From Phycisphaerales bacterium (GTDB lineage: Bacteria; Planctomycetota; Phycisphaerae; Phycisphaerales; SM1A02): a stretch of DNA of 64,000 bases. Position numbers and translations under genes: made by a program. How positions within the stretch are numbered: position 1 is the stretch's first letter; every line of letters starts with the position of its first letter. Below, one piece after another: positions 38,320 through 46,656 of the stretch. The DNA lies in contig JAQWMQ010000006.1 of assembly GCA_029246705.1 (NCBI GenBank), positions 1 to 64,000 on the forward strand, in the 5' to 3' direction. The notes beneath the pieces were generated by a model. It did no database searches and was not told where the DNA came from. It worked only from the letters and a program-made list of their open reading frames with translations.

Positions 38320-38865
38320 ATGTCACCCTTCTTTCCTTGTTCAATCGTCACCGTTGCCATGTTGTTCCTGGGTGCCTGCGGTTCAAACGACACGAACTCC
38401 GTTCCCACGTCACCGCCCATCCCCGAACCCGTGGTTTCCCCGGTCACGCCCCAGGACGCGCAGATCTCCAACCTCGTGATCCTGAGCACCAACTCCCTTC
38501 AGGACACCGATGGGAGTGGCATCAACAGCCAGTTGCCGTTCGCGGCCTACCTGTATGCACAAGGATGGCCCGCCCCGAAATGGACCCCGGGGAGTTTTCG
38601 GATCGACGTCTATCCCGAGTCGACTCTTGACTCTCGTTCCGTTCCGGACATCAAGCCGCTGGGTACGTGGAACTGGAATTCCGAGGAAGCGCTTGGGAAT
38701 CGCAACAAGAACCTGGTGGGCAACTTCTACAGCTTCACCATCAACCTGAACGATCGCGATATCGCGATAAACGGTGCCAGGGGTTTCGAGTTCCTGGTTC
38801 GATTCACGCCTTCATCCGGTGACCCGGTGGTCACTTCGGCGGTGAAGAACGTCTGGGTCCGTTGA
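38320..38865 (+). CDS. Lipoprotein encoded directly after gspD, unknown function
   Basis: 181 residues. The ATG at 38320 lies 2 nt after the gspD stop, with AAGGA 9-10 nt upstream inside gspD. Signal with lipobox LGAC (Cys about 20), a Pro/Thr-rich spacer, then a beta-rich domain of about 130 residues (ISNLVILSTNSLQDTD at its start, FEFLVRFTPSSGDPVV near its end). The last gene of the secretion operon, followed by a strong hairpin. Inferred: a candidate pilotin-like or assembly lipoprotein for the giant secretin, by position only; it has no recognisable GspS or PilF (TPR) sequence. Confidence 0.75.
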   Translation: MSPFFPCSIVTVAMLFLGACGSNDTNSVPTSPPIPEPVVSPVTPQDAQISNLVILSTNSLQDTDGSGINSQLPFAAYLYAQGWPAPKWTPGSFRIDVYPESTLDSRSVPDIKPLGTWNWNSEEALGNRNKNLVGNFYSFTINLNDRDIAINGARGFEFLVRFTPSSGDPVVTSAVKNVWVR

Positions 38866-38900
38866 GTCCACCCGGACCGACCTCGATCAGATTGGCCTGA

Positions 38901-38938
38901 AACGACGATCGCCCCGGCAGGCCGGGGCGATCGTCGTT
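38901..38938 (+). terminator. Hairpin terminator closing the secretion operon
   Basis: Perfect 18-bp inverted repeat (38901-38918 with 38921-38938) with a 2-base centre, starting AACGACG and ending CGTCGTT. It lies 35 nt after the lipoprotein stop and just before the convergent tRNA gene, so it could end transcripts from both sides. Only a two-T tail. Confidence 0.75.
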
Positions 38939-38942
38939 GAAA

Positions 38943-39013
38943 CTGGGGATCCAAGATTTGAACTTGGACTGACGGAACCAGAAACCGTAGTGCTACCGTT
39001 ACACCAATCCCCA
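38943..39013 (-). tRNA. tRNA-Gln (anticodon CTG)
   Basis: 71 nt on the minus strand. Acceptor stem TGGGGAT pairs with ATCCCCA, followed by discriminator G as in bacterial tRNA-Gln. D-loop AACGGTA, anticodon stem ACGG/CCGT with loop TTCTGGT placing CTG at 34-36, T-arm CCAAG-TTCAAAT-CTTGG. No CCA is encoded. The innermost anticodon-stem pair is T-T, a small defect. Confidence 0.92.
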
Positions 39014-39106
39014 TCGGGGTATCCGAGGGTGAAAGTATACGGACCGGCTCACCGAGGGCAAGTCCCTGCCGCCCGTGGGCATGGAACCGCCGCTGAACCG
39101 CCGGAT

Positions 39107-40114
39107 TCAGGCGTTCTGCAGGCGTTCCAGGATCTGGATGGTGTTCAGCGCAGCGCCCTTGCGAAGCTGGTCGCCTGCAGCGAAGAGGAGCAGTCCGGTC
39201 CCGTCGGCTCGGTCCGGGTGCAATCGAAGCCGGCCGATCTCGATGTCGTCCTGACCCGCGGCATGCCGGGGTTCGGGGAATCGCTTCAGCTCGCGGTCGT
39301 CCACCACGCGAATGCCATCCGACCCGTCCAGGAGTTCCCGCACCTCTTCAACCTTGACACCCTTTTCGAGCACCAGTTCGATCGCCATCGCGTGGGCTCT
39401 CGGCACCCCGACCCGGACGCAGGTCGCTGAGATCGCGATTTCCGGTGCGTCGAGGATCCGTCGACTTTCGAAGCGGATCTTCCGTTCCTCTTCGTTGAAG
39501 CCGTCCGCATCGATCGAGGATTCGTGGTTGAACACGTTCAGCAGGGCTCGCGAGGGCAGGACTCGATTGGTGATCGGTTCACCGGCTGCATGCTGCCTGA
39601 TCTGCTGTTCCAGCTCCTCCATCGCCTCCGCGCCTGCACCCGAGACCGATTGATAGGTGGTGACGCTCATGGATCGAATGCCGGCAAGTCGGTGGATCGG
39701 TGCGACGGCCATCATCGCGATCGTGGTGGAGCAGTTCGGGCTCGCGACGATCCCCGGGCTCTTGAATCCGTCGAGCAGGTTGCCGTTGATCTCGGGAATC
39801 ACCAGTGGAATGTCCGGGTCGTCACGAAAGGCGCTGGAATTGTCGATGACCACGCAGCCCATCGATACCGCTTGACCCGCCCATGTTCGTGCGGTGTCCG
39901 GTCCGGCGGCGAAGAGCGCCACGTCGAGATCCTCGAAGACGGTGTCCTCGAGCGTTCCCACGGTCAGGTGATCCTTCCCGTAGGGAAGTGTCAGGCCCGC
40001 CGATCGACTGGATGCGATGCAGTGCACCCTGTCGGAGTCGACACCACGTTCGTCGAGGATCGTGAGCATCTCGTGTCCGACCACTCCGGTCGCACCGATC
40101 ACGCCGATGTTCAT
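39107..40114 (-). CDS. asd: Aspartate-semialdehyde dehydrogenase
   Basis: 335 residues. N-terminal NADP-binding MNIGVIGATGVVGHEML, catalytic cysteine in SPNCSTT, and RVGVPRAHA with the catalytic histidine. It reduces aspartyl phosphate to aspartate semialdehyde, the branch point to lysine/diaminopimelate, threonine and methionine. The ATG at 40114 matches the family N-terminus; the longer open frame upstream overlaps the spacer after trpC. It lies 59 nt downstream of trpC and is probably co-transcribed. Confidence 0.95.
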   Translation of the reverse strand: MNIGVIGATGVVGHEMLTILDERGVDSDRVHCIASSRSAGLTLPYGKDHLTVGTLEDTVFEDLDVALFAAGPDTARTWAGQAVSMGCVVIDNSSAFRDDPDIPLVIPEINGNLLDGFKSPGIVASPNCSTTIAMMAVAPIHRLAGIRSMSVTTYQSVSGAGAEAMEELEQQIRQHAAGEPITNRVLPSRALLNVFNHESSIDADGFNEEERKIRFESRRILDAPEIAISATCVRVGVPRAHAMAIELVLEKGVKVEEVRELLDGSDGIRVVDDRELKRFPEPRHAAGQDDIEIGRLRLHPDRADGTGLLLFAAGDQLRKGAALNTIQILERLQNA

Positions 40115-40173
40115 CGAACCGATCGCTTCGGGTTTTCGACCATCATCGGTGCTCGTGCCTTCCGCCGGTTCCC

Positions 40174-41001
40174 TCACGACAGGAGTTCCGCCAGCGCCGC
40201 ACCCGGATCGGCCTGGGACATCAGGTGTTCCCCGACCAGGACGATTCGCACCTCGGATTCGCGCAATCTCGCCAGGTCAGCCGGAGTCCGGATGCCGGAC
40301 TCTCCAACCAGGACCGTGGGCGTGTCTATGGCATCACCCACCGACTCGATGAGTCGTGCGGTGTTGCCGAGGTCGGTCTCCATCCGGGTGAGATCGCGAT
40401 TGTTGATCCCCAGCAGGGTGCGCCCGTCCTCGGGAAAGTGCATCGTCTCGAGGACTGCACGCAGGTTCTCTTCACTGTGGATCTCAACCAGAACGCTCAT
40501 CCCCAGACGGTGGGCGAGGCCTCGCAGTTCCAGGATCATCCCGGGGTCGATGCATTCGGCGATCAGCAGCACCGCATCGGCTCCAGCGGCCCGTGCTTCC
40601 CAGATCTGGTACTCGTCGACGACGAAGTCCTTCCTGAGTACCGGCAGGGGCACCGCCTCCCGAATCGCGGCGATGTAGGCGAGGTCTCCCCCGAAATCGG
40701 CCGCATCCGTGAGACAGGAAATCGCGGCGGCACCCGCCGCGTGGTAGCTTCTCGCGATGAGGACCGGGTCGAATGGGCCGGGTTGTTTCCAGATCACCCC
40801 CGCGGAGGGACTCTTGCGCTTGATTTCAGCGATCACCCTGGTCTCGCCGGACGCCTGCGCGTCGGTCAAGGCCCCGAAGAAGTCCCGGGCGGGCTCCTGG
40901 TCCAGGAGTCTCGACTCGAGTTCGGCGAGGGTGACCTGTTGCCGGGCCTCGGCGACTTCCCGCTTCTTGCGTTCGACGATCTTGTCGAGAATAGAAGTCA
41001 T
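40174..41001 (-). CDS. trpC: Indole-3-glycerol phosphate synthase
   Basis: 275 residues. Family marks in order: MTSILDKIVERKKREV, AEIKRKSPSAG (substrate loop), LPVLRKDFVVDEYQIWEARAAGADAVLLI, LLGINNRDL and VGESGI. It closes the indole ring from carboxyphenylamino-deoxyribulose phosphate in tryptophan synthesis. Its start at 41001 is head-to-head with the membrane protease on the other strand, possibly overlapping by 20 bp. trpS lies 1.1 kb away, but no other trp biosynthesis gene is present. Confidence 0.95.
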   Translation of the reverse strand: MTSILDKIVERKKREVAEARQQVTLAELESRLLDQEPARDFFGALTDAQASGETRVIAEIKRKSPSAGVIWKQPGPFDPVLIARSYHAAGAAAISCLTDAADFGGDLAYIAAIREAVPLPVLRKDFVVDEYQIWEARAAGADAVLLIAECIDPGMILELRGLAHRLGMSVLVEIHSEENLRAVLETMHFPEDGRTLLGINNRDLTRMETDLGNTARLIESVGDAIDTPTVLVGESGIRTPADLARLRESEVRIVLVGEHLMSQADPGAALAELLS

Positions 41002-42049
41002 CCTGCCGATCATCCTGCCCTTGCTCGCGGTTGTCCTCGTACTGGCATCCGCATCGAACGCCGAAGCCTCGGTTGACTCCCTTATAGCCTCCCGGGCGGA
41101 TTCCCTCCAACAACCTTCGATGGGATTCGTCACCAGCTCGATGAACTCGCTGCCACAGGACCAGCCACCGGTGATTCTGACGCCGAGTGAAGCCACCACG
41201 GCTGTCGAGGACGTTGCGTTCACGCTCAGCCACCAGATCGGGCTTGCGATCCTCGTTCTCGGGGTCCTGATGTCGATCCTGCTTGTCTGGCGGCGCCTCT
41301 GGCGCATACCCCACGGTATCGGTCCCGATTGGCCGCAGCGTCCCGAACTGCTTCTCTTCTGCTGGATCATCCTGCTGGTGGTGACGGGCGTGTGCGCGTT
41401 GATCTTCCAGCAATTTCAGAACGAGGACTGGAGCACTCTCCAGAAGTATGCGATCGGCATGGTGATCGTGTACCTGCCTCAGGGGATGGTGATCCTGATC
41501 CTGCTTCCAGTGCTGTTCCAGGCGCGAAGCGATGATTCGCCCGGTTTGAGACCTCAGCCGATGGTTTCAGCGATCGGAATCGGGCTGGTCGGTTTTCTCG
41601 TCGCCTTTCCGATCGCACAGGGTTCCGGCATGGTGTTGGGTTGGCTGCAGGAAGTGCTGACCAACGTGGTGCCCGAAGACGTCGCGCACGAGACGCTCAA
41701 GGCACTGCAGGATGCTCCGAGTGATCGCTGGGGCCCGCTCGTCATGGTGCTGGCGGTCGTGGCTGCTCCGATCGTCGAGGAGTTCTCCTATCGAGGGCTG
41801 GTCCAGCAGGGGTTCCGTCGCCTGGGTGGCAACCGTGCTGGGGCGGTCCTCCTGACCTCGGTCCTGTTCGTGTACATGCATATCCCCGTGATCCCGAGTG
41901 CCTCGATCCTCCCCGCAGTGACCACACTGCTGCTCCTGTCGCTCTTCCTGGGCTGGATCTACGAGCGTACCGGCCGACTCATCGCGCCGATCATCGCTCA
42001 TGGGCTCTTCAACGCCACGAATCTCCTGCTCGTGAAGATCGCCGTCTGA
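40982..42049 (+). CDS. CPBP-family intramembrane metalloprotease
   Basis: 355 residues if the TTG at 40982 is used, or 309 from the ATG at 41120. The longer form begins with a signal-like helix (VILPIILPLLAVVLVLASASNAEA) that looks real. The glutamate-protease (Abi/CPBP) motifs are present: VEEFSYRG (EExxxR), FVYMHIP (FxxxH) and HGLFNATN (HxxxN), within about seven membrane segments. Known relatives cleave prenylated or other membrane proteins, or protect against bacteriocins. Substrate unknown. The start is the weakest part of this call. Confidence 0.8.
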   Translation: MSRIEVILPIILPLLAVVLVLASASNAEASVDSLIASRADSLQQPSMGFVTSSMNSLPQDQPPVILTPSEATTAVEDVAFTLSHQIGLAILVLGVLMSILLVWRRLWRIPHGIGPDWPQRPELLLFCWIILLVVTGVCALIFQQFQNEDWSTLQKYAIGMVIVYLPQGMVILILLPVLFQARSDDSPGLRPQPMVSAIGIGLVGFLVAFPIAQGSGMVLGWLQEVLTNVVPEDVAHETLKALQDAPSDRWGPLVMVLAVVAAPIVEEFSYRGLVQQGFRRLGGNRAGAVLLTSVLFVYMHIPVIPSASILPAVTTLLLLSLFLGWIYERTGRLIAPIIAHGLFNATNLLLVKIAV

Positions 42050-42110
42050 AGCCGCCCGGCCACGGTCCGCGGCGGAATGAACGCGACCGTCGTGCTACAG
42101 TCTGCACCAG

Positions 42111-43190
42111 ATGAGCACGACATCACCACAATCCAGCGGCCGTGATCGAATCCTCACCGGTGACACGCCCACCGGCAAACTGCACCTGGGTCACTGGGTC
42201 GGGTCGGTGCGACGACGCGTCGAACTCCAGGATTCACACGACTGCTTCTTCATCCTCGCCAACATGCATGCGTTCACCACGCGTGCCGACGAACCGGAAG
42301 CGATTCGTTCCGACACGCTCGAGATCGTTCGCGACCTGCTCTGCATGGGCATCGATCCCGAACGCGCCTCGATCTTCCTGCAGAGCGAGATCCCCGCGAT
42401 CGCGGAGCTGACCTTTCTCTTCTCGATGCTGCTGCCCTTCAACCGGGTGATGCGCAACCCGACGCTCAAGGACGAGATCAAGGTCAAGGGTCTCGGCGAG
42501 AACTATCCCTTCGGCTTCCCGCTCTACGCCGTCGGCCAGACCGCGGACATCCTCGCGTTCCGCCCGGTCGCGGTGCCGGTGGGGGAGGACCAGGTTCCCC
42601 ACCTGGAGCTGACCCGCGAGGTTGCGCGACGCTTCAACCAGAAGTACTGCAACGTCGGGGACAAGGTCGAGGATGCCGACCACGTCGCCGAGGGCGGCGT
42701 CTTCCCGGTGCCCCTCGCCGATGTCGGCAAGGTCGGTCGCCTGGTCGGGATCGATGGCAACAACAAGATGTCGAAGTCGCTCAACAACGCGGTCTACATC
42801 AGCGACACCGCGAAGCAGGTCCAGAAGAAGATCAACAAGATCTTCACCGGGCGCCAGAGCCCCACCGAGAAGGGCGACCCCGACAACATCCTCATGCAGT
42901 ACTGCGAGATCTTCATCCCCGACGCCGAGCGCGTCGTGGAGATCAAGCGCCGCTACGCCGCGGGCGATGACATCGGCGACGGCCACATCAAGCAGGAGCT
43001 TGGGGCCGCGATCAACGAGATGCTCGAGCCCATGCGCGAGCGACGTGCCCGCTTCGAGAACGATGACGACGTGATCGACGTCCTCAAGCGGGGCACGATC
43101 GAGGCCAACGCCGTCACCGAGGAGACCCTCGCGCTGGCGAAGGAGGCGGCCGGACTCGGCTTCTTCAAGCGTTCACTCCTGCTGAGCTGA
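42111..43190 (+). CDS. trpS: Tryptophanyl-tRNA synthetase
   Basis: 359 residues, class Ic. The HIGH-type motif is TGKLHLGHWVG and the second signature is NKMSKSLNN. GDTPTG near the N-terminus and VGEDQVPHLELTREVARRFN are typical of TrpRS. It charges tRNA-Trp in the cytoplasm. The ATG at 42111 gives the usual N-terminus. Upstream, CTACAGT about 10 nt before the ATG may be a -10 element. Confidence 0.96.
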   Translation: MSTTSPQSSGRDRILTGDTPTGKLHLGHWVGSVRRRVELQDSHDCFFILANMHAFTTRADEPEAIRSDTLEIVRDLLCMGIDPERASIFLQSEIPAIAELTFLFSMLLPFNRVMRNPTLKDEIKVKGLGENYPFGFPLYAVGQTADILAFRPVAVPVGEDQVPHLELTREVARRFNQKYCNVGDKVEDADHVAEGGVFPVPLADVGKVGRLVGIDGNNKMSKSLNNAVYISDTAKQVQKKINKIFTGRQSPTEKGDPDNILMQYCEIFIPDAERVVEIKRRYAAGDDIGDGHIKQELGAAINEMLEPMRERRARFENDDDVIDVLKRGTIEANAVTEETLALAKEAAGLGFFKRSLLLS

Positions 43191-43241
43191 TCCTGTCCAA
43201 GACACATTGATCCGACACCACTCACTGAAGAGGACTTCATC

Positions 43242-43547
43242 ATGAATCATGCTGCAATCAACGGTGCTCAGTCCCGACCAGTCTCGCTGGGTTCCCTCTT
43301 CGTTCTTTTGTGGTTCATCGCAATGCTGACCTTCTTCGTGGGCATCGTGATTTTATTCATGAACATGATTGATTCCCTCACCACCGAGATGAATGGCTTA
43401 CCAACCTGGTGGATCATCAGCAGCTTCATCAGCCAGATTTCTTTGTATCTCGGGCTGATGGTCATCGTGACCATGGGATTGCTGCTTCGAAACGGTTTCT
43501 GCGCAGTGCTTCAAGAACGAATCGCTGAGCGAACTTCTGGTTTTTGA
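43242..43547 (+). CDS. Small two-helix membrane protein, unknown
   Basis: 101 residues with two long hydrophobic segments (about 17-43 and 57-84). The ATG has AGAGGA 8 nt upstream, and the composition is less GC-rich than its neighbours. No zinc ribbon and no family recognised. Confidence 0.6.
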   Translation: MNHAAINGAQSRPVSLGSLFVLLWFIAMLTFFVGIVILFMNMIDSLTTEMNGLPTWWIISSFISQISLYLGLMVIVTMGLLLRNGFCAVLQERIAERTSGF

Positions 43548-43574
43548 CAGTCTTTGCCTGGAAGGACTGCACGC

Positions 43575-44339
43575 ATGGCGTTCGGACCTGAGTCAACAGA
43601 GCTCGTCGATATCGGCCAGGGTCCTTCCACGGTCGTTCTCCTGCATGGGTGGTGCTGCCGGACGGGTCATTTCGCCGAGGTGGCCAGCCAACTCGCGCGA
43701 ACGCATCGTGTTCTCGTGGTCGACTGGTTCGAGCGGATGAAGATCCACGGGAACCACGACTATGACGGTGTCTCCAGGGACATCGTTGCGCTCATGGCGG
43801 AGCGCGATGTGGTCGATCCGCTCTTGTGCGGCCACAGCATGGGGGGACAGCTTGCTGTTCACATGACCGAGCATGAGATGATCGCCGCTCGTGGCGTCAT
43901 CGCGCTCGACGCCACGTTGGTGGTCAGTGATGCGTTGCGCACGGTCCTGAAGACATGGGTTCGGAACCTCGAGCCCGAGACGGTCGCCGGTTTCTTCCCG
44001 GATGCACTGCGATCGATCTACTTCAAGACGGATGAGCATGGCCCGATCTGCGACGAGATCATCCAGGGAATGATCTCGCAGCCTCTCGGCGCGGCCAGGG
44101 ATCTGCTCGAGGCGATGATGCGTGTCGATCTCTGCGCGACCATCGAGAGGATGCACTGCCCCCTTCACTACGTCGCCTCGGCGGTCAATCGATCGGCCTC
44201 GTTGGAAGAAATCAGCGGAATGCTCGAGCAGGCCACCTTCGAACGACTCGACTGCGGTCACTTCATGTCGATCTTCAGGCCGAAGGCCATCGTGCGCATG
44301 ATCGATGACGCCGTTCACCCGACTTCCAAGAGCCCCTGA
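43575..44339 (+). CDS. Alpha/beta-hydrolase fold protein
   Basis: 254 residues from the ATG at 43575, chosen over a TTG seven codons earlier because GGAAGG lies 9 nt before it. The oxyanion-hole region is VVLLHGWCC. The nucleophile elbow is CGHSMGGQ (Ser about 93). A late histidine in DCGHFMSIF completes the triad; the acid residue is not obvious. Typical of small esterases/lactonases. The substrate cannot be read. It lies close before the two zinc-ribbon proteins and may share their transcript. Confidence 0.82.
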   Translation: MAFGPESTELVDIGQGPSTVVLLHGWCCRTGHFAEVASQLARTHRVLVVDWFERMKIHGNHDYDGVSRDIVALMAERDVVDPLLCGHSMGGQLAVHMTEHEMIAARGVIALDATLVVSDALRTVLKTWVRNLEPETVAGFFPDALRSIYFKTDEHGPICDEIIQGMISQPLGAARDLLEAMMRVDLCATIERMHCPLHYVASAVNRSASLEEISGMLEQATFERLDCGHFMSIFRPKAIVRMIDDAVHPTSKSP

Positions 44340-44341
44340 GC

Positions 44342-44674
44342 ATGTACTCCATTGCCAGCAGGTTGCCGAAGAAGGTGCGGGTCTTCCTTGCCGTCCTGCT
44401 CACGGTGGCTCTCGTTCCTTGTCCCTGCGCCCTCACCATCGGTATCACCGGAAGCAGTGATCCCGGCACCTCCGGTGTGCTGAAACTGTCGACAATCCCC
44501 TTCATGCTCATCATGCTCGCGGTGGTTGCGGGTGCCTGGTGGTATGCCCTGCGCAGTTTCAAATGCGACTTCCCGGAGCGTTTCTGCACTGTCTGCGGAT
44601 ATGATGTTCGGGGAAACGCGCATGAGCGATGTCCCGAATGCGGCGAACCCATGGACCCCATGGAACCCACATGA
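44342..44674 (+). CDS. Small membrane protein with C-terminal zinc ribbon (first of a tandem pair)
   Basis: 110 residues: two membrane segments (about 14-36 and 50-70) then FCTVCGYDVRGNAHERCPECG, a four-cysteine zinc ribbon. The stop overlaps the next ATG (ATGA). The next protein has the same layout and GAWWYAL/GAWWFAL before the ribbon, so the pair arose by duplication. Role unknown. Confidence 0.7.
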   Translation: MYSIASRLPKKVRVFLAVLLTVALVPCPCALTIGITGSSDPGTSGVLKLSTIPFMLIMLAVVAGAWWYALRSFKCDFPERFCTVCGYDVRGNAHERCPECGEPMDPMEPT

Positions 44675-44991
44675 TGCTTTTTCACATTCCCAGGTCGATT
44701 CGACTTCTTCTTGCCATCGTGTTCACCGCGCTCTTCCTGCCGTGCTTGGGCTTCGGCATCTTCGGTTTTCTTGCCAGTGGTGAACCCGGCGTGAACACCA
44801 CCTGGGGGCGGGTGCTCTACAGCGTGTTTCTCATCGCCGTACTCAGTGGCATCACGGGCGCCTGGTGGTTCGCCTTGCACACCTTCGATGCCGACCTGAA
44901 GCCCGGCTGCTGCTCCCGGTGCGGGTACGACCTCCGGGGCTGCCTGGAGCCGCGCTGCCCCGAATGCGGTGCGTCGCTCGAAGCCGCCTGA
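44671..44991 (+). CDS. Small membrane protein with C-terminal zinc ribbon (second of the pair)
   Basis: 106 residues starting inside the preceding stop codon. Two membrane segments (about 10-35 and 50-72), then CCSRCGYDLRGCLEPRCPECG. CGYDLRG is a hallmark of many planctomycete membrane proteins of unknown role. Translation is probably coupled to the upstream copy. Confidence 0.7.
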   Translation: MMLFHIPRSIRLLLAIVFTALFLPCLGFGIFGFLASGEPGVNTTWGRVLYSVFLIAVLSGITGAWWFALHTFDADLKPGCCSRCGYDLRGCLEPRCPECGASLEAA

Positions 44992-45093
44992 GGGTTCATC
45001 CGGGCCTTCGGGTCGAGTTTGCTGTCACAACATGGGTTTGGTGGCCTATGGATTCTGGAACACCCATTCCGGAACACCACCTGGAGCACCACC

Positions 45094-46557
45094 ATGGCAC
45101 TGACGTCTGTATCGCACCCGATCACCCTCGCAACCCTTGCTCTCTGTGGATTGGCTTCCCCGCTCATGGGAGAGTCGATTCTCGCCGTTCAGGACCGGAT
45201 GTTCATCCCCAGCGATGGTCGATCGGGCGAGCAGTTCGGAGCTTCCTGCAGCGCATCCGAGGACACGCTGGTGGTCGGCAGTTACCGCGACGCGGACAAC
45301 GGGATCAGTGCGGGTGGCCTCTACACCTATGCCCGCGATCATTCCGGACGATGGATGCCATCTGGAAACATCACCGCCTGGGATGGCGCCGAGAACGATC
45401 TCTTCGGTCTCTTCATCGATATCGATGGTGACACCCTCGTGACCGGAGCCATCGGCGACTCCGACCGCGGTACGAATTCCGGCAGTGTCTATGTCTATGG
45501 GCGGCCTGACGGGATCAACTGGATCCCGTCCACCAAGCTCACCGCTTCCGACGGTGCCGCCGGTGATTCCTTCGGGGGTTCGCTCGCACTTTCGGGGCGG
45601 ACCATGCTCGCTGGCGCCTTTCTCGATGACGACCGCGGTACCGACTCCGGCAGCGTCTATGTCTTCAATGCCGACCCTGTCGGGCGGTGGCACGAGTCAG
45701 GAAAGCTGACCGCTTCCGATGGCGCGAGTGGCGATCACTTCGGCCTCTTCATGGATGCCACGGAATCGACCGCGGTGATCGGTGCGCCCAACTCGAATGG
45801 TCTCGGGGCTGCCTACGTCTTCGAGCGACTTCCCAATGGCGAATGGTTGGAGATGGCGCGTTTGTCCGAGGACGCACTGCCCGAGGGGGCGGAGTTCGGG
45901 GGAGCCGTCGCCATCAGCGGTGACACCATCGTGATCGGTGCGCCCAACGACGACCAGGCCGGAGTCGCCTCGGGAAGTCTCTTCATCTACCAACGTGAAG
46001 CGGATGGCTTCTGGAATCTGCAGCGAAAACTGACTGCCTCGGATGCCTCGCTTCACGCCCAGTTCGGTCGATCGGTCGTGATCGATGGCGACGACATGGT
46101 CGTCTGCTCGCCATACGACGATGACAACGGTGCCGGCTCGGGCAGCGCCTATCTCTTCAAGCGAAACGATGGCGGGGTCTGGCTGGAAACCACGAAGTTC
46201 CTCGCTTCCGACGGTCGATCGGGTGACATGTTCGGTGGGTTCATGCCCGCGATCGCCGGGGACTCGGTCCTGGTCGGCGCACGGTATGCCAACCACAACG
46301 GAGCCGATTCCGGTGCCGCCTATCTCTTCGACCTCGAACGTATCCAGAACATCGCCGACATCGCCTCGCCTGCTGGCGGCATCGGTGTGCCCGACGGCCA
46401 GGTCGACGGTGATGACCTGCTGGTTCTCTTCAGCCACTGGGGTGGGTGCAGCCCGGACTGCACGCCCGGTTCCTGTTCCGGCGATCTCAACGGCGACTGC
46501 ATCATCGATGGTCGCGATCTCGAGATCCTCCTCGGACAGTGGAGTGACGGGGGCTGA
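45094..46557 (+). CDS. Secreted FG-GAP/beta-propeller-like repeat protein with dockerin-like tail
   Basis: 487 residues from the ATG at 45094 (GGAG 8 nt upstream). Signal peptide at about 1-24. Seven or so repeats of roughly 50 residues have the pattern KLTASDGASGD-x-FG, then DTLVVGA, DDDRG and SGSVYVF, as in FG-GAP propellers. The last about 60 residues hold two EF-hand-like units (GVPDGQVDGDDLLVLFSHWG, and DLNGDCIIDGRDLEILLGQW). Expected at the cell surface or outside; ligand unknown. Confidence 0.85.
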   Translation: MALTSVSHPITLATLALCGLASPLMGESILAVQDRMFIPSDGRSGEQFGASCSASEDTLVVGSYRDADNGISAGGLYTYARDHSGRWMPSGNITAWDGAENDLFGLFIDIDGDTLVTGAIGDSDRGTNSGSVYVYGRPDGINWIPSTKLTASDGAAGDSFGGSLALSGRTMLAGAFLDDDRGTDSGSVYVFNADPVGRWHESGKLTASDGASGDHFGLFMDATESTAVIGAPNSNGLGAAYVFERLPNGEWLEMARLSEDALPEGAEFGGAVAISGDTIVIGAPNDDQAGVASGSLFIYQREADGFWNLQRKLTASDASLHAQFGRSVVIDGDDMVVCSPYDDDNGAGSGSAYLFKRNDGGVWLETTKFLASDGRSGDMFGGFMPAIAGDSVLVGARYANHNGADSGAAYLFDLERIQNIADIASPAGGIGVPDGQVDGDDLLVLFSHWGGCSPDCTPGSCSGDLNGDCIIDGRDLEILLGQWSDGG

Positions 46558-46590
46558 GTGCGCGCCCATCGATCTCTGGTCTTTGAATGG

Positions 46591-46624
46591 AACAGGAGCC
46601 TCCCGATGCCGGGAGGCTCCTGTT
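46591..46624. terminator. Bidirectional hairpin between convergent genes
   Basis: Perfect 15-bp stem (46591-46605 with 46610-46624) and 4-nt loop, lying between two convergent stop codons. Each strand ends in only two T residues. The stem begins ACAGGAGCC, as does the hairpin at 48188. Confidence 0.8.
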
Positions 46625-46656
46625 GATTCGGTGCACCGGGTGCGATGTCGGTTGCC

